From positions 62,001-126,000 of the forward strand of contig NZ_JAPZSV010000003.1 in assembly GCF_027532185.1 (NCBI RefSeq): a stretch of 64,000 bases of DNA, written 5' to 3'. The stretch is from Hylemonella sp. (GTDB lineage Bacteria > Pseudomonadota > Gammaproteobacteria > Burkholderiales > Burkholderiaceae_C). The notes beneath the pieces are model-generated. The model saw only the letters and a list, made by a program, of their open reading frames with translations. It made no database searches and had not been told where the DNA came from. This document shows positions 33,469-42,371 of the stretch, in pieces. Position numbers and translations under genes: made by a program. Position 1 is the stretch's first letter, and each line of letters begins with the position of its first letter.

Positions 33469-33639
33469 AAGCGGTTAGGCCAACGCGCCGTCGCATGGCC
33501 GTCGGAGGAGGTCAAGGCCATCATCGCGGCTCGAATTGCGGGGAAGCCCGAATCAGAGCTACGTGAGGTAGTGGATGAACTGCATCGCCTGCGAACGACC
33601 GGCCCTCTCGGTCCGCTGCTTTCAGGCGGGGAAACTTAG
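33469..33639 (+). pseudogene. Remnant of an AlpA-like phage/island regulator
   Basis: After a TAG codon the frame reads KRLGQRAVAWPSEEVKAI and continues IAARIAGKPESELREVV to a stop at 33637. RAVAW followed by a helix with IAARIAG is the C-terminal pattern of AlpA-family regulators, which control excision of integrated elements. The helix-turn-helix N-terminus is missing in this frame, and I cannot restore it with one frameshift. Lying between the defence operon and tRNA-Pro, it looks like a relic of the mobility module that brought the island in. Confidence 0.5.
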
Positions 33640-33720
33640 GCGACATCCGCATGAGTCGCACTAATAGTCAGCGCGTTCACCGGTGTGGCTAAATTTCTTG
33701 ATCGAGCTTCAGAAACACTA

Positions 33721-33752
33721 AAGGGTTAGCAGCCGCTAAGCTGCTAACCCTT
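33721..33752 (-). terminator. Terminator hairpin after tRNA-Pro
   Basis: AAGGGTTAGCAGC (33721-33733) and GCTGCTAACCCTT (33740-33752) form a perfect 13-bp stem with a six-base loop. On the minus strand a T-rich run (TTTAGTGTTT) follows, so it should end tRNA-Pro transcription. Confidence 0.75.
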
Positions 33753-33760
33753 GTGAATTC

Positions 33761-33837
33761 TGGTCGGTGTGAAAGGATTCGAACCTTCGACCCCTTGCAC
33801 CCCATGCAAGTGCGCTACCAGGCTGCGCCACACACCG
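33761..33837 (-). tRNA. tRNA-Pro (anticodon GGG)
   Basis: On the minus strand the acceptor arms CGGTGTG and CACACCG pair. The anticodon stem CTTGC/GCAAG encloses loop ATGGGGT (anticodon GGG), the T loop is TTCGAAT, and the 3' end encodes ACCA. The 3' end faces the DISARM island, a frequent integration arrangement. Confidence 0.96.
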
Positions 33838-33899
33838 ATCGAGCCTCGCATTATAGCCGAGGAATTGGGCCTTTCCCGGGGGCCAGGCAGATCAGCTGC

Positions 33900-34355
33900 T
33901 CAGACGCTGCCCGAGAGCAGCTCGCGGATTTCGGTGAGTTCGCGCTTGACCAGGTGCAGCTTGTCGTTGGCGGCCGGGTCTTCGTCGTCCACGAGCTGGC
34001 TTTCGGTGAAGTCGTCCAGGTCGCTGGGCTCGTTCATCTCCAGCACGTCAACGCCGTCCAGCATGACCTCGCCCGCGCGCTTCTTGTCGCGCTCGGCGGC
34101 CAGGATCTCCTGCATCTTGTTGCGCGCGCCGCTGATGGTGAAGCCCTGGTCGTAGAGCAGGTCGCGGATGCGGCGGATCATCAGCACCTCGTGGTGCTGG
34201 TAGTAGCGGCGGTTGCCGCGCCGCTTCATCGGGCGCAGCTGGGTGAACTCCTGCTCCCAATACCGTAGCACGTGAGGCTTGACGCCACACAGGTCGCCGA
34301 CCTCACCGATGGTGAAGTACCGTTTGGCCGGGATGGGAGGGAGTGCTTTCTCCAT
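33900..34355 (-). CDS. MerR-family transcriptional regulator
   Basis: A 151-residue protein. Its N-terminal winged helix-turn-helix (YFTIGEVGDLCGVKPHVLRY, then WEQEF) and second helix pair (LYDQGFTISGARNKMQEIL) are MerR-type. The C-terminal ~55 residues are acidic and contain no Cys pair for metal sensing, so it is not a MerR/CueR-type metal sensor. A MerR-type gene immediately downstream of ihfA is a conserved arrangement in beta- and gammaproteobacteria; its target is not known to me. ATG 34355 is preferred over a TTG nine bases upstream. A strong terminator lies between it and ihfA, so it probably has its own promoter. Confidence 0.88.
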   Translation of the reverse strand: MEKALPPIPAKRYFTIGEVGDLCGVKPHVLRYWEQEFTQLRPMKRRGNRRYYQHHEVLMIRRIRDLLYDQGFTISGARNKMQEILAAERDKKRAGEVMLDGVDVLEMNEPSDLDDFTESQLVDDEDPAANDKLHLVKRELTEIRELLSGSV

Positions 34356-34534
34356 TGAAATCAATGTGATACGCGAGAAAGCTGCAAGGTTACTCTAAGT
34401 GCCGGGGCTTGCCAAGGCTGGCGGCTGCTTTTTTGAAAAAGCCTGCTTTTCGGCGTTTCGGACTGCAACAGAGGCACCCGTTTGACGCACCGCAGCAGGG
34501 CACAACGGCCGTGAAACGGCGCTGGAAACGCGCA

Positions 34535-34562
34535 GAAAAAAGCCCCGGTGGATGACCGGGGC
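34535..34562 (-). terminator. Intrinsic terminator after ihfA
   Basis: GCCCCGGT (34542-34549) and ACCGGGGC (34555-34562) form an 8-bp stem with loop GGATG. On the minus strand seven T residues follow (34541-34535). It closes the pheS-pheT-ihfA transcript. Confidence 0.88.
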
Positions 34563-34614
34563 CGGTGGTATGGGCTTCGACAGGCTCAGCCCGAGCGAGA
34601 ACGAGGCCGGACCG

Positions 34615-34956
34615 TCAGGCGGCGCTGCGGGCTGCGCCGTTGCCCTGCTCCTGGATCTGTTCCTTGAGCTTGTGGCTGGCGTGGAAGGTGACGACGCGGC
34701 GCGCCTCAATGGGGATGGCCTCGCCGGTGCGCGGGTTGCGGCCGGGGCGCGGGGCCTTGGTGCGGATCTGGAAGTTGCCGAAGCCGGAGATCTTGACATC
34801 GTTGCCGTTGACCAGGCTGTCGGAGATCAGGTCGAAGAAGGCGTCGATCATGTCCTTGGACTCGCGCTTGTTCAGCCCGATCTGCTCAAACAGCAGTTCG
34901 GCCAGCTGCGCCTTGGTCAGCGCGGGGGTTTCCAGACTTTCGACCGTGATTTCCAT
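34615..34956 (-). CDS. ihfA: Integration host factor alpha subunit
   Basis: A 113-residue HU/IHF-family DNA-bending protein. [20 protein letters not shown] is the dimerisation helix region, [12 protein letters not shown] the saddle strand, and [14 protein letters not shown] the DNA-inserting beta arm with its Pro. [16 protein letters not shown] completes the fold. The alpha identity follows from the context directly after pheT and the typical N-terminus. It ends in an Ala-rich tail. With IhfB it bends DNA at specific sites and shapes promoters, replication and site-specific recombination. Confidence 0.95.
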   Translation of the reverse strand: MEITVESLETPALTKAQLAELLFEQIGLNKRESKDMIDAFFDLISDSLVNGNDVKISGFGNFQIRTKAPRPGRNPRTGEAIPIEARRVVTFHASHKLKEQIQEQGNGAARSAA

Positions 34957-35012
34957 GGGGGCTCCGCTGTCTCGTTGAACCTGGGGTTCTGTCGTTCTTC
35001 TCGCGTATCCGT

Positions 35013-37445
35013 TCAGGCGCGCAGACGCGCACCCACCTGGGTCTGCAGCGTGCCCAACACAGCTTGCACGACGCTTTCAATCTGCTCTTCGGTGAGGGTG
35101 GCCTCGTCGCTGTTGAGCGTGAGGCGCACCGCCAGGCTCTTCTCGCCTTCCGCCAGGCCGCCCGCAGGCTGGCCGGGCTTGGCGCGGTAGACGTCGAACA
35201 ATACCGCATTTCGCAGCAGGCCCTGGTGCGGCGCGGCCCAGATGGCTTGCATGAGGGCGGCGTGGCTCACCTTTTCAGCCACGATGACGGCCAGGTCGCG
35301 CTCCACGGCCTGGAACTTGGAGATCTCGCGCAGGGCGGGCACCTGGCGGGCCAGCACGGCGTCGAGTTCCAGCTCGAAGAGCACGGGCGTGGCACTGAGC
35401 TCGTAGCCCTGGCGCCAGCGGGGGTGCAGCTCACCCACGTAGCCGATGGCTTTGCCGCCCAGCAGCACGCGCGCGCAGCGGCCCGGGTGCAGGGCCGGGT
35501 GTTCGGCGGCTTCAAAGGCGGGCTGCAGCGGGGCCAGCAAGGCCTCTACATCGGCCTTCACATCAAAGAAGTCCACGGCGCGCTCCTTGGCGCCCCACTG
35601 CAGGCTGTCCACCCCGCCGGCGGCCAGGCCCGCCACACGCATAGGCTGGGCAAAGCCGGCCACGCTGCTGTGGCTGTCGGGCACGCTGCCATCACGCAGG
35701 AAGACGCGGCCCACTTCAAAGATGCGCACGCGCTCGGCCTTGCGGTCCAGGTTGAACTTAAGCACCTGCAGCAGCGAGCCCAGCAGGCTGGAGCGCATCA
35801 CGCCCATCTGGCTGGCGATGGGATTCATGAGCTTGATGGGGTTCGGGTTGCCGGCCAGCTCGTGCTCCCAGCGTTCGTCCACGAAGCTGTAGTTGATGGT
35901 TTCCTGGTAACCCAGCGCGGCCAGCAGGCGGCGCACGGCAAAGGGGCTGCGCTGGCTCTCGGTGCGCAGCTTGGGCACCACGGGCGCCTGCGGCGGGTTG
36001 TGGGGCAGCTGCTCGTAGCCGATGAGGCGGGCTACCTCTTCGATGAGGTCTTCTTCGAGCTGGATGTCGAAGCGGTAGAGCGGCGGCGTCACTGTGATTG
36101 TGCCCTGCCCTTCGCTCAGCGGGAGGCCCAGGCGCTTCAAGGCATCCGCGCACTGCGCTTGCGTCACCGGCATGCCGATGACCTTGGCCGCACGCGCCAC
36201 GCGCAGCGTGACGGGCTGGGCCACGGGCATCTTGACCTGATGGTCGTCGATGGGGCCGCAGGCCGTGTCCGGCGTGCCGCAGATCTCGACGATGAGCTGG
36301 GTGATGCGCTCGATGTGCTCCACGGTCAGCTCGGGGTTCACACCACGCTCGAAGCGGTGGCCGGCGTCGGTGGCGAAGTTGTAGCGACGCGAACGGCCGG
36401 CAATCGCCTTGGGCCACCAGAAGGCGGCTTCGACGTAGACGTTATTGGTGTCGTCAGACACGGCGGTGGCGTCGCCGCCCATGATGCCGGCCAGGGACTC
36501 GACCTGCTGGTCATCGGCGATCACACCCACTTCCGCATCGACGGTGACGGTGTTGCCGTTGAGCAGCTTGAGCTGTTCGCCCGGCTTGCCCCAGCGCACG
36601 TCCAGCGTGCCGTGGATCTTGTCCAGATCGAAGATGTGGCTCGGGCGACCATACTCGAACATCACGTAGTTGGAGATGTCCACCAGGGCCGTCACGCTGC
36701 GCTGGCCGCAGCGGGCCAGGCGGTCCACCATCCACTGGGGCGTGGCGGCTTTTGTGTTGACGTTGCGCACGATACGGCCGGAGAAGCGGCCGCAGAGATC
36801 GGGCGCGCTGATCTTCACGGGCTGCACGTCCTTGAGCTTGGGGGCCACGGGGGCGATGGCCGGGGTCTTGAGCGGCGCACCGGTCAGCGCGGCCACTTCA
36901 CGCGCCACGCCGTAGACGGAGAGGCAGTGCGCGAGGTTGGGTGTGAGCTTGAGCGTGAACAGCGTGTCGTCGAGGTTCAGGACCTCGCGGATGTTCTTGC
37001 CGATGGGCGCGTCTGCGGCCAGCTCCAGCAGGCCGCCGTGGTCTTCGGACAATTTCAGTTCACGGGCCGAGCACAGCATGCCCTGGCTTTCCACGCCGCG
37101 CAGCTTGCCCAGCTTGATCAGGAAGGGTTTGCCGTCTTCACCGGGCGGCAGCTCGGCACCTACCAAAGCACAGGGGACGCGGATGCCCACGCGCGCGTTG
37201 GGGGCGCCGCAGACGATGTTGAGCAAACTGCCCTGCCCCACGTCCACCTGACACACGCGCAGGCGGTCGGCGTTGGGGTGTTGCACGGCTTCCTTGATTT
37301 CACCGACGACGATCTGGGTGAAAGGCGGGGCCACGGGGCGCAGTTCTTCCACCTCCAGGCCCGCCATGGTCAGCGTGTCGGCCAGTTGCTGGGTGGAGAG
37401 CGGCGGGTTGCAGAATTCGCGCAGCCAGGACTCGGGGAATTGCAT
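35013..37445 (-). CDS. pheT: Phenylalanyl-tRNA synthetase beta subunit
   Basis: An 810-residue protein, the usual length. It starts [14 protein letters not shown] and carries the tRNA-binding (EMAP-like) domain at about 40-150 ([20 protein letters not shown]). The B3/B4 editing domain, the B5 domain and the C-terminal anticodon-binding FDX-ACB domain ([12 protein letters not shown] to [18 protein letters not shown]) follow. It forms an alpha2-beta2 enzyme with PheS that charges tRNA-Phe. The start is 19 bases after the pheS stop, and ihfA follows after 56 bases, so the three genes are one operon. Confidence 0.98.
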   Translation of the reverse strand: MQFPESWLREFCNPPLSTQQLADTLTMAGLEVEELRPVAPPFTQIVVGEIKEAVQHPNADRLRVCQVDVGQGSLLNIVCGAPNARVGIRVPCALVGAELPPGEDGKPFLIKLGKLRGVESQGMLCSARELKLSEDHGGLLELAADAPIGKNIREVLNLDDTLFTLKLTPNLAHCLSVYGVAREVAALTGAPLKTPAIAPVAPKLKDVQPVKISAPDLCGRFSGRIVRNVNTKAATPQWMVDRLARCGQRSVTALVDISNYVMFEYGRPSHIFDLDKIHGTLDVRWGKPGEQLKLLNGNTVTVDAEVGVIADDQQVESLAGIMGGDATAVSDDTNNVYVEAAFWWPKAIAGRSRRYNFATDAGHRFERGVNPELTVEHIERITQLIVEICGTPDTACGPIDDHQVKMPVAQPVTLRVARAAKVIGMPVTQAQCADALKRLGLPLSEGQGTITVTPPLYRFDIQLEEDLIEEVARLIGYEQLPHNPPQAPVVPKLRTESQRSPFAVRRLLAALGYQETINYSFVDERWEHELAGNPNPIKLMNPIASQMGVMRSSLLGSLLQVLKFNLDRKAERVRIFEVGRVFLRDGSVPDSHSSVAGFAQPMRVAGLAAGGVDSLQWGAKERAVDFFDVKADVEALLAPLQPAFEAAEHPALHPGRCARVLLGGKAIGYVGELHPRWRQGYELSATPVLFELELDAVLARQVPALREISKFQAVERDLAVIVAEKVSHAALMQAIWAAPHQGLLRNAVLFDVYRAKPGQPAGGLAEGEKSLAVRLTLNSDEATLTEEQIESVVQAVLGTLQTQVGARLRA

Positions 37446-37464
37446 CTTCTTGTTCTCGGCTGAA

Positions 37465-38517
37465 TTATTTGAATTGACTCAGGAAACGCAGGTCGCCGTC
37501 GAAGAACAGGCGCAGGTCGTTGACGCCGTAGCGCAGCATGGTGAAGCGGTCCATGCCCATGCCGAAGGCGAAGCCGATGTATTTCTCGGGGTCCAGGCCC
37601 ATATTGCGCACCACGTTCGGGTGCACTTGGCCCGAGCCCGCCACTTCCAGCCAGCGGCCGGCCAGCGGGCCGCTCTGGAACTGGATGTCGATCTCGGCGC
37701 TGGGCTCGGTGAAGGGGAAGAAGCTGGGGCGGAAACGCAGCACCAGATCGTCGCTCTCGAAGAAGGTGCGGCAGAACTCGGTGAAGACGTACTTGAGGTC
37801 CTTGAAGCTCACGTTCTCGCCGATCCACAGGCCTTCGCACTGGTGGAACATGGGCGAGTGGGTGGCGTCGCTGTCGACGCGATACGTACGGCCCGGGGCG
37901 ATGACGCGGATCTCGGGCATGGGCTCGCCCCTGTCCGTCTTGGCCTTGTGTGCGGCCACGTGCTGCAGGGCATGGCGCACCTGCACCGGGCTGGTGTGCG
38001 TGCGCAGCAAGTTGGGGGCTTTGGCGCTGCCACCTTCGACGTAGAAGGTGTCGTGCATGGAGCGCGCGGGATGGTCTTCGGGCGTGTTGAGCGCGGTGAA
38101 GTTGTACCAGTCGGCCTCGATCTCGGGGCCCTGGGCCACTTCAAAGCCCATGGAGCCGAAGATGGCCTCGATGCGCTCCATGGTCAGGCTCACGGGGTGC
38201 AGCCCGCCAGCCCCACGCGCGCGGCCGGGCAGGGATACGTCCAGCGCCTCGGCCTGCAGCTGCTTCTGCAGCTCGGCGTCGGCCAGGGCTTGGCGGCGGG
38301 CGTTGAGGGCGGCCTCGATGGCCTGCTTGGCCACGTTGATGGCAGCGCCACGGGTCTTCTTCTCTTCCACGGACAGGGCGCCCATGCCCTTCATCAGCTC
38401 GGTGATGCTGCCGGTCTTGCCCAGGAAACGCGCCTTGGCGTTCTCCAGGTCGGCCGGGGTGACGGCCTGGGCGAAAGCGCCCTGGGCACTGCTGACAATG
38501 GCGTCCAACTCGTTCAT
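37465..38517 (-). CDS. pheS: Phenylalanyl-tRNA synthetase alpha subunit
   Basis: A 350-residue protein from [12 protein letters not shown]; the frame is open upstream, but this start gives the family length. The N-terminal coiled coil binds tRNA-Phe (about 1-90). Class II motifs are visible: [12 protein letters not shown], then [17 protein letters not shown] (motif 2 region), and the C-terminal [17 protein letters not shown] (motif 3). It is the catalytic subunit. A terminator-like hairpin lies between rplT and this gene, so expression may be partly attenuated. No Phe-rich leader peptide is seen before that hairpin. Confidence 0.98.
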   Translation of the reverse strand: MNELDAIVSSAQGAFAQAVTPADLENAKARFLGKTGSITELMKGMGALSVEEKKTRGAAINVAKQAIEAALNARRQALADAELQKQLQAEALDVSLPGRARGAGGLHPVSLTMERIEAIFGSMGFEVAQGPEIEADWYNFTALNTPEDHPARSMHDTFYVEGGSAKAPNLLRTHTSPVQVRHALQHVAAHKAKTDRGEPMPEIRVIAPGRTYRVDSDATHSPMFHQCEGLWIGENVSFKDLKYVFTEFCRTFFESDDLVLRFRPSFFPFTEPSAEIDIQFQSGPLAGRWLEVAGSGQVHPNVVRNMGLDPEKYIGFAFGMGMDRFTMLRYGVNDLRLFFDGDLRFLSQFK

Positions 38518-38594
38518 TTTTTCGTATCCGTTGGGTGCAAAGTGATCGGGGCAGCGCAGCACGGGCTGCGCTCTCCGGATCGCCCTGCGCAATG

Positions 38595-38630
38595 AAAAAG
38601 GGCCAAAGCTTTGTTCAAGCTCCAGCCCTT
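38595..38630 (-). terminator. Terminator or attenuator hairpin between rplT and pheS
   Basis: On the minus strand, nested complementary arms AAGGGC/GCCCTT and AGCTT/AAGCT (38598-38630) are followed by TTTTTC. A second hairpin (AAGCCGG/CCGGCTT, 38647-38668) lies just upstream. Together they could end the rplT transcript or limit readthrough into pheS. Confidence 0.7.
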
Positions 38631-38682
38631 GTTTCTTGTGCGGGGGAAGCCGGCGTTGCCACCGGCTTTCCTGGCGTGAAGA

Positions 38683-39042
38683 TCAAGCAGCCAGCTTGGC
38701 CTTGACTTTCTCCACCAGGCCGGCAAAAGCGGCCATGTCGTGCACAGCGATGTCGGCCAGCACCTTGCGATCGATCTCGATCTGGGCCTTCTTCAGGCCG
38801 TTGGCGAACTGGCTGTAGGTCATGCCGCACTGACGGGCTGCCGCGTTGATACGGGCAATCCACAGCTGACGGAAGACACGCTTCTTGGTACGGCGGTCAC
38901 GGTAGGCATATTGCCCAGCCTTCATCACCGCCTCTTTGGCGATGCGGAAGACATTACCGCGGCGACCGCGGAAGCCCTTGGCAAGGGCAAGAACTTTTTT
39001 GTGACGGGCGCGGGCCGTTACACCACGTTTGACGCGAGGCAT
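38683..39042 (-). CDS. rplT: Ribosomal protein L20
   Basis: A 119-residue basic protein of standard length, starting [20 protein letters not shown] and including [20 protein letters not shown] and [19 protein letters not shown]. It nucleates assembly of the large subunit by binding 23S rRNA and, in Escherichia coli, represses its own operon. It follows rpmI by 24 bases and is co-transcribed with infC and rpmI. Confidence 0.99.
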   Translation of the reverse strand: MPRVKRGVTARARHKKVLALAKGFRGRRGNVFRIAKEAVMKAGQYAYRDRRTKKRVFRQLWIARINAAARQCGMTYSQFANGLKKAQIEIDRKVLADIAVHDMAAFAGLVEKVKAKLAA

Positions 39043-39066
39043 GTGTTACTCCTTGTTCGTCGTTGA

Positions 39067-39270
39067 TTAAAGGCCTTGGCCGGGCAGCATCTGTGCCATG
39101 CGACCCATATCGGTCGCGTGCACATTCACGGCACCGCGCAGATGGCGCTTGTTCTTGGTGGTCTTCTTGGTCAGGATGTGACGCTTGAAGGCTTGGCCGC
39201 GCTTGACGGTACCACCGGGACGAACGCGGAAGCGTTTCTTCGCCGCGCTCTTGGTCTTCATCTTGGGCAT
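39067..39270 (-). CDS. rpmI: Ribosomal protein L35
   Basis: A 67-residue basic protein, [20 protein letters not shown] at the N-terminus and [18 protein letters not shown] in the middle, as in all bacterial L35. It lies between infC and rplT in the conserved order. The 186-base gap to infC is longer than the other gaps in this operon and contains a hairpin. Confidence 0.99.
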   Translation of the reverse strand: MPKMKTKSAAKKRFRVRPGGTVKRGQAFKRHILTKKTTKNKRHLRGAVNVHATDMGRMAQMLPGQGL

Positions 39271-39397
39271 TTGAATGCTCCTTTACCTTGTGCTCGTGAG
39301 GCGTCTGGAAACCTTTTCCAGCCTTGTAGGCCCCGAGCCACTTGTTCGGCGGTGGATTACCCCACCAGCCACGCGGCAGGTTTTACCCCGCCGCGCT

Positions 39398-39421
39398 CCG
39401 GGAAAGCCTTCGCCTTCCCGG
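39398..39421 (-). promoter_or_regulatory. Hairpin in the infC-rpmI intergenic region, possible L20 leader element
   Basis: CCGGGAA and TTCCCGG pair around a ten-base region that can itself pair in part. In Escherichia coli this interval carries the L20 operator. No T-run follows, so a translational or processing role is more likely than termination. The homology to the known operator is not established. Confidence 0.35.
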
Positions 39422-39456
39422 CATCTCCTGCCGGTTCTGCAACCCGCAGGAAAAAC

Positions 39457-40050
39457 TCAACCCTGTGCTGCTTCTGCAGCCGGCTTGGCCGCCGCAGCGC
39501 CAGCCTTCTTCTTGCCCGGCGCGATCATCATGATCATCTGCCGGCCTTCGAGCTTGGGGAACTGCTCGACCACGATCAGGTCCCCCAGATCGGCACGCAT
39601 GCGGTCCAGCATGGCAATGCCCAGCTCCTGGTGCGTGATCTCGCGACCACGGAAGCGCAAGGTAATCTTGCACTTGTCACCTTCTTCCAAGAAGCGCTTG
39701 ATGTTGCGCAACTTGATGTTGTAGTCGCCATCGTCGGTACCGGGCCGGAACTTGATTTCCTTGACCTCGATGACCTTCTGCTTCGATTTCGCCTCGGCGG
39801 CCTTCTTCTGCTCCTGGAACTTGAACTTGCCGTAGTCCATCAGGCGGCAGACGGGAGGATTGGCTGTGGCCACGGTTTCAATGAGGTCCACATCCATCTC
39901 GCCTGCCAATCGCAGGGCCTCTGCCAGACTCACCACCCCCATCGGCTCATTCTCCGGACCGGAGATGCGGACTTCAGGGGCCATGATTTCACGGTTCAAG
40001 CGGTGCTTGCGTTCTTCGCGCTGGCGGCGATCACGAAATTCAGTAGCGAT
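39457..40050 (-). CDS. infC: Translation initiation factor IF-3, with an ATC start
   Basis: A 197-residue protein. The reading frame upstream of the first TTG/ATG codons continues as [20 protein letters not shown], which is the conserved N-terminal basic segment of betaproteobacterial IF-3. It begins at ATC 40050, about nine bases after AAGGA. No ATG, GTG or TTG is available there. A rare start codon is the basis of IF-3 autoregulation (ATT in Escherichia coli), because IF-3 rejects non-canonical starts. The N-domain contains [20 protein letters not shown]. The C-domain contains [20 protein letters not shown] and [20 protein letters not shown]. It prevents premature subunit joining and checks initiation fidelity. 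Confidence 0.95.
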   Translation of the reverse strand: MATEFRDRRQREERKHRLNREIMAPEVRISGPENEPMGVVSLAEALRLAGEMDVDLIETVATANPPVCRLMDYGKFKFQEQKKAAEAKSKQKVIEVKEIKFRPGTDDGDYNIKLRNIKRFLEEGDKCKITLRFRGREITHQELGIAMLDRMRADLGDLIVVEQFPKLEGRQMIMMIAPGKKKAGAAAAKPAAEAAQG

Positions 40051-40121
40051 GGTTCAATTCCTTAAAACTTTGCCGCCCCAGGGCGGCTGAAAGCCTGCGC
40101 TGTGCGCGCCAAAAGCCAGAT

Positions 40122-42065
40122 TCACTGCCCTTGGGGGGCCGGTTCAACGGACTTGTGAGCGATGTCGGCCGCGATGAGTTGCACAAAGGCTTCGAGGGAC
40201 ATCACACCGAGGTCTTTGTTACCCCGGGCACGCACTGCGACGGCACCGGCTGCCTTCTCCTTGTCGCCCGCGACCAGGATGTAGGGCAGCTTTTGCATCG
40301 AATGCTCGCGTATTTTATACGTAATTTTCTCGTTGCGCAGGTCGGTCACCACCCTAAGTTCTTGATTTGGCAATGATTTCTTCAGTTTTTGGGCGATTTC
40401 CTGGCAGTAATCGGCCTGGGCGTCGGTGATATTCAGTACCGACACCTGCACCGGAGCCAGCCAGGTGGGCAGCGCGCCGGCGTATTGCTCGATCAGAATC
40501 CCGATGAAACGCTCCAGGCTGCCCACGATGGCCCGGTGCAGCATGATGGGGCGGTGGCGGGCGCCGTCCTCCCCCACGAACTCGGCGTCCAGGCGCTCAG
40601 GCAGGTTGGGATCGACCTGGATGGTGCCGCACTGCCAGGGGCGACCCAGCGCGTCTTTGAGGGTGTATTCGATCTTGGGGCCGTAGAAGGCGCCCTCGCC
40701 CGGCAGGTACTCGAAGTCGCAGCCGGAGGCCTTGAGGCCCTCGGCCAGGGCGGCTTCGGCTCGGTCCCAGCTTTCTTCGGTGCCAATGCGCTTTTCCGGG
40801 CGGGTGGAGAGCTTGTAGATGATCTCGGTGAAGCCGAAGTCCCTGTAGACCTTCTGCAGCAACTTGGTGAAGGCTTTCACCTCGTCCTGGATCATGTCTT
40901 CGGTGCAGAAGATGTGGCCGTCGTCCTGGGTGAACCCGCGCACGCGCATGATGCCGTGCAGGCCGCCCGTGGGCTCGTTGCGGTGGCAGGCGCCGAACTC
41001 ACCGTAGCGCAGGGGCAGTTCGCGGTAGCTCTTGATGCCCTGCTTGTAGATCAGGATGTGACCGGGGCAGTTCATGGGCTTGAGGGCGTAGTCGCGCTTC
41101 TCGCTCTCGGTGGTGAACATGTTCTCGCGGTACTTGTCCCAGTGGCCGGTCTTCTCCCACAGGGCCTTGTCCAGGATCTGCGGGCCCTTGACCTCCTGGT
41201 AGCCGTTCTCGCGGTAGACGCGGCGCATGTACTGCTCCACCTCCTGCCAGATGGACCAGCCCTTGGGGTGCCAGAACACGGTGCCGGGCGAATGCTCGTC
41301 GAGGTGGAAGAGGTCCAGCTCGCGGCCGAGCTTGCGGTGGTCGCGCTTTTCGGCCTCTTCGAGCATGGTCAGGTACTGCTGCAGCTCTTCCTTGCTGGCC
41401 CAGGCCGTGCCGTAGACGCGTTGCAGCATCTCGTTGCGGTGGTCGCCGCGCCAGTAGGCGCCGGCCACCTTCATCAGCTTGAAGTGCTTGAGCTTGCCGG
41501 TGCTGGGCACGTGCGGGCCACGGCACAGGTCTTCGAACTTGCCTTCGCGGTAGAGGCTGACTTCTTCGTTGCTCGGGATGCTGGCGATGATCTCGGCCTT
41601 GTAGTGCTCGCCCAGGCTCTTGAAATAGGCCACGGCCTCGTCGCGCGGCAGCACACGGCGCTGCACGGGCTCGTCCTTGGCGGCGAGCTCGCCCATCTTC
41701 TTCTCGATGGCGGTCAGATCCTCGGGCGTGAAAGGACGCTTGTAGGAGAAGTCGTAGTAGAAGCCGTGCTCGATGACCGGGCCGATGGTGACCTGGGCCT
41801 CGGGGAAGAGCTCCTTGACGGCGTAGGCCAGCAGGTGGGCCGTGGAATGGCGGATCATCTCCAGGCCGTCCGCATCCTTGGCGGTGACGATGGACAGCGG
41901 GCTGTCAGCCGTGATCTGGTAGCTGGTGTCGACCAGCTTGCCGTTGACCTTGCCGCCGAGCGCGGCCTTGGCCAGGCCGGCGCCGATGGAGGCAGCCACC
42001 TCGGCCACGGTGACGGGGCCGGGGAAATCGCGTTTCGAGCCGTCGGGGAGCGTGATCTGGACCAT
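40122..42065 (-). CDS. thrS: Threonyl-tRNA synthetase
   Basis: A 647-residue protein of normal length. Domains in order: TGS ([17 protein letters not shown] onward), the editing domain with HSTAHLL and its zinc-site partner near residue 180, and a class II catalytic core with [11 protein letters not shown] (zinc Cys) and [29 protein letters not shown]. The C-terminal anticodon-binding domain starts near 545 ([14 protein letters not shown]). It charges tRNA-Thr and hydrolyses Ser-tRNA-Thr. It leads the thrS-infC-rpmI-rplT-pheST-ihfA cluster. A Thr-rich leader peptide and a terminator lie upstream, suggesting attenuation control. Confidence 0.98.
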   Translation of the reverse strand: MVQITLPDGSKRDFPGPVTVAEVAASIGAGLAKAALGGKVNGKLVDTSYQITADSPLSIVTAKDADGLEMIRHSTAHLLAYAVKELFPEAQVTIGPVIEHGFYYDFSYKRPFTPEDLTAIEKKMGELAAKDEPVQRRVLPRDEAVAYFKSLGEHYKAEIIASIPSNEEVSLYREGKFEDLCRGPHVPSTGKLKHFKLMKVAGAYWRGDHRNEMLQRVYGTAWASKEELQQYLTMLEEAEKRDHRKLGRELDLFHLDEHSPGTVFWHPKGWSIWQEVEQYMRRVYRENGYQEVKGPQILDKALWEKTGHWDKYRENMFTTESEKRDYALKPMNCPGHILIYKQGIKSYRELPLRYGEFGACHRNEPTGGLHGIMRVRGFTQDDGHIFCTEDMIQDEVKAFTKLLQKVYRDFGFTEIIYKLSTRPEKRIGTEESWDRAEAALAEGLKASGCDFEYLPGEGAFYGPKIEYTLKDALGRPWQCGTIQVDPNLPERLDAEFVGEDGARHRPIMLHRAIVGSLERFIGILIEQYAGALPTWLAPVQVSVLNITDAQADYCQEIAQKLKKSLPNQELRVVTDLRNEKITYKIREHSMQKLPYILVAGDKEKAAGAVAVRARGNKDLGVMSLEAFVQLIAADIAHKSVEPAPQGQ

Positions 42066-42084
42066 GTTTCGCTTTTAGAAAATG

Positions 42085-42111
42085 AAAAAGGCGCGGTGGG
42101 TACCGCGCCTT
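42085..42111 (-). terminator. Attenuator terminator in the thrS leader
   Basis: AAGGCGCGGT and ACCGCGCCTT form a perfect 10-bp stem with a four-base loop, followed on the minus strand by TTTTTC. It lies 23 bases before thrS and downstream of a short Thr-rich reading frame. Its 5' arm can alternatively pair with CCGCGC at 42150-42145, giving an antiterminator. Confidence 0.8.
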
Positions 42112-42151
42112 GTTGAATCTGGAAAGTACCTTGCGCCCAGGGGCGCGCGGA

Positions 42152-42202
42152 CTAGCAACCCCTGAGACCTCTCTCGCCGGCGGTGGTAGTTCGCGGTGTC
42201 AT
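42152..42202 (-). CDS. Candidate Thr-rich leader peptide controlling thrS
   Basis: A 16-codon reading frame, M-T-P-R-T-T-T-A-G-E-R-G-L-R-G-C-stop, has four Thr in its first seven residues. AAAGG lies about ten bases upstream. The stop codon is one base before CCGCGCGCC, which can pair with the 5' arm of the downstream terminator. If ribosomes stall at the Thr codons, that sequence is free and the terminator is disrupted. If they reach the stop, it is covered and the terminator forms. This is the design of classical attenuators. The peptide is a prediction; thrS in Escherichia coli instead uses translational feedback. Confidence 0.6.
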   Translation of the reverse strand: MTPRTTTAGERGLRGC

Positions 42203-42297
42203 AACCAGGGTGCCTTTCTCGCTCTTGCTGGGGGCCTCGCAGGCCCGAAGGCTACGATTCTACCCGAGGGATCCCATGGCAGTGGGCCCCAAACAAC

Positions 42298-42326
42298 AAG
42301 GCCGGGAGGCTTGCGCCCCCGGCCTT
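42298..42326 (-). terminator. Terminator of the ketopantoate reductase-like gene
   Basis: AAGGCCGGG (42298-42306) and CCCGGCCTT (42318-42326) form a 9-bp stem followed on the minus strand by TTGTTGTTT. It separates the upstream gene from the thrS leader. Confidence 0.75.
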
Positions 42327-42371
42327 GCGACGGTACTCCCGGGCTTTTGGCCCGGGGCCCGAGGAGAAAAC

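Noticed and set aside
33351-33477. An open frame ending in PVGASRSG before the AlpA-like remnant
   Set aside because: It lacks a start with a ribosome site, and I cannot join it to the remnant by one frameshift in a way that restores an AlpA helix-turn-helix.
35064-37463. A very long open frame on the plus strand opposite pheT (about 800 codons)
   Set aside because: pheT on the minus strand is certain from its domains. The opposite frame is open only because of high GC and codon bias, and it has no protein-like motif.
38595-38683. A pheM-like Phe-rich leader peptide before pheS
   Set aside because: The short frames before the hairpin have no run of Phe codons.
42085-42111. GGGTACCGCGC in the thrS leader resembles the Gram-positive T-box sequence
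   Set aside because: It is on the strand opposite to thrS transcription and is part of the terminator stem. No other T-box elements are present, and T-boxes are not expected in betaproteobacteria.
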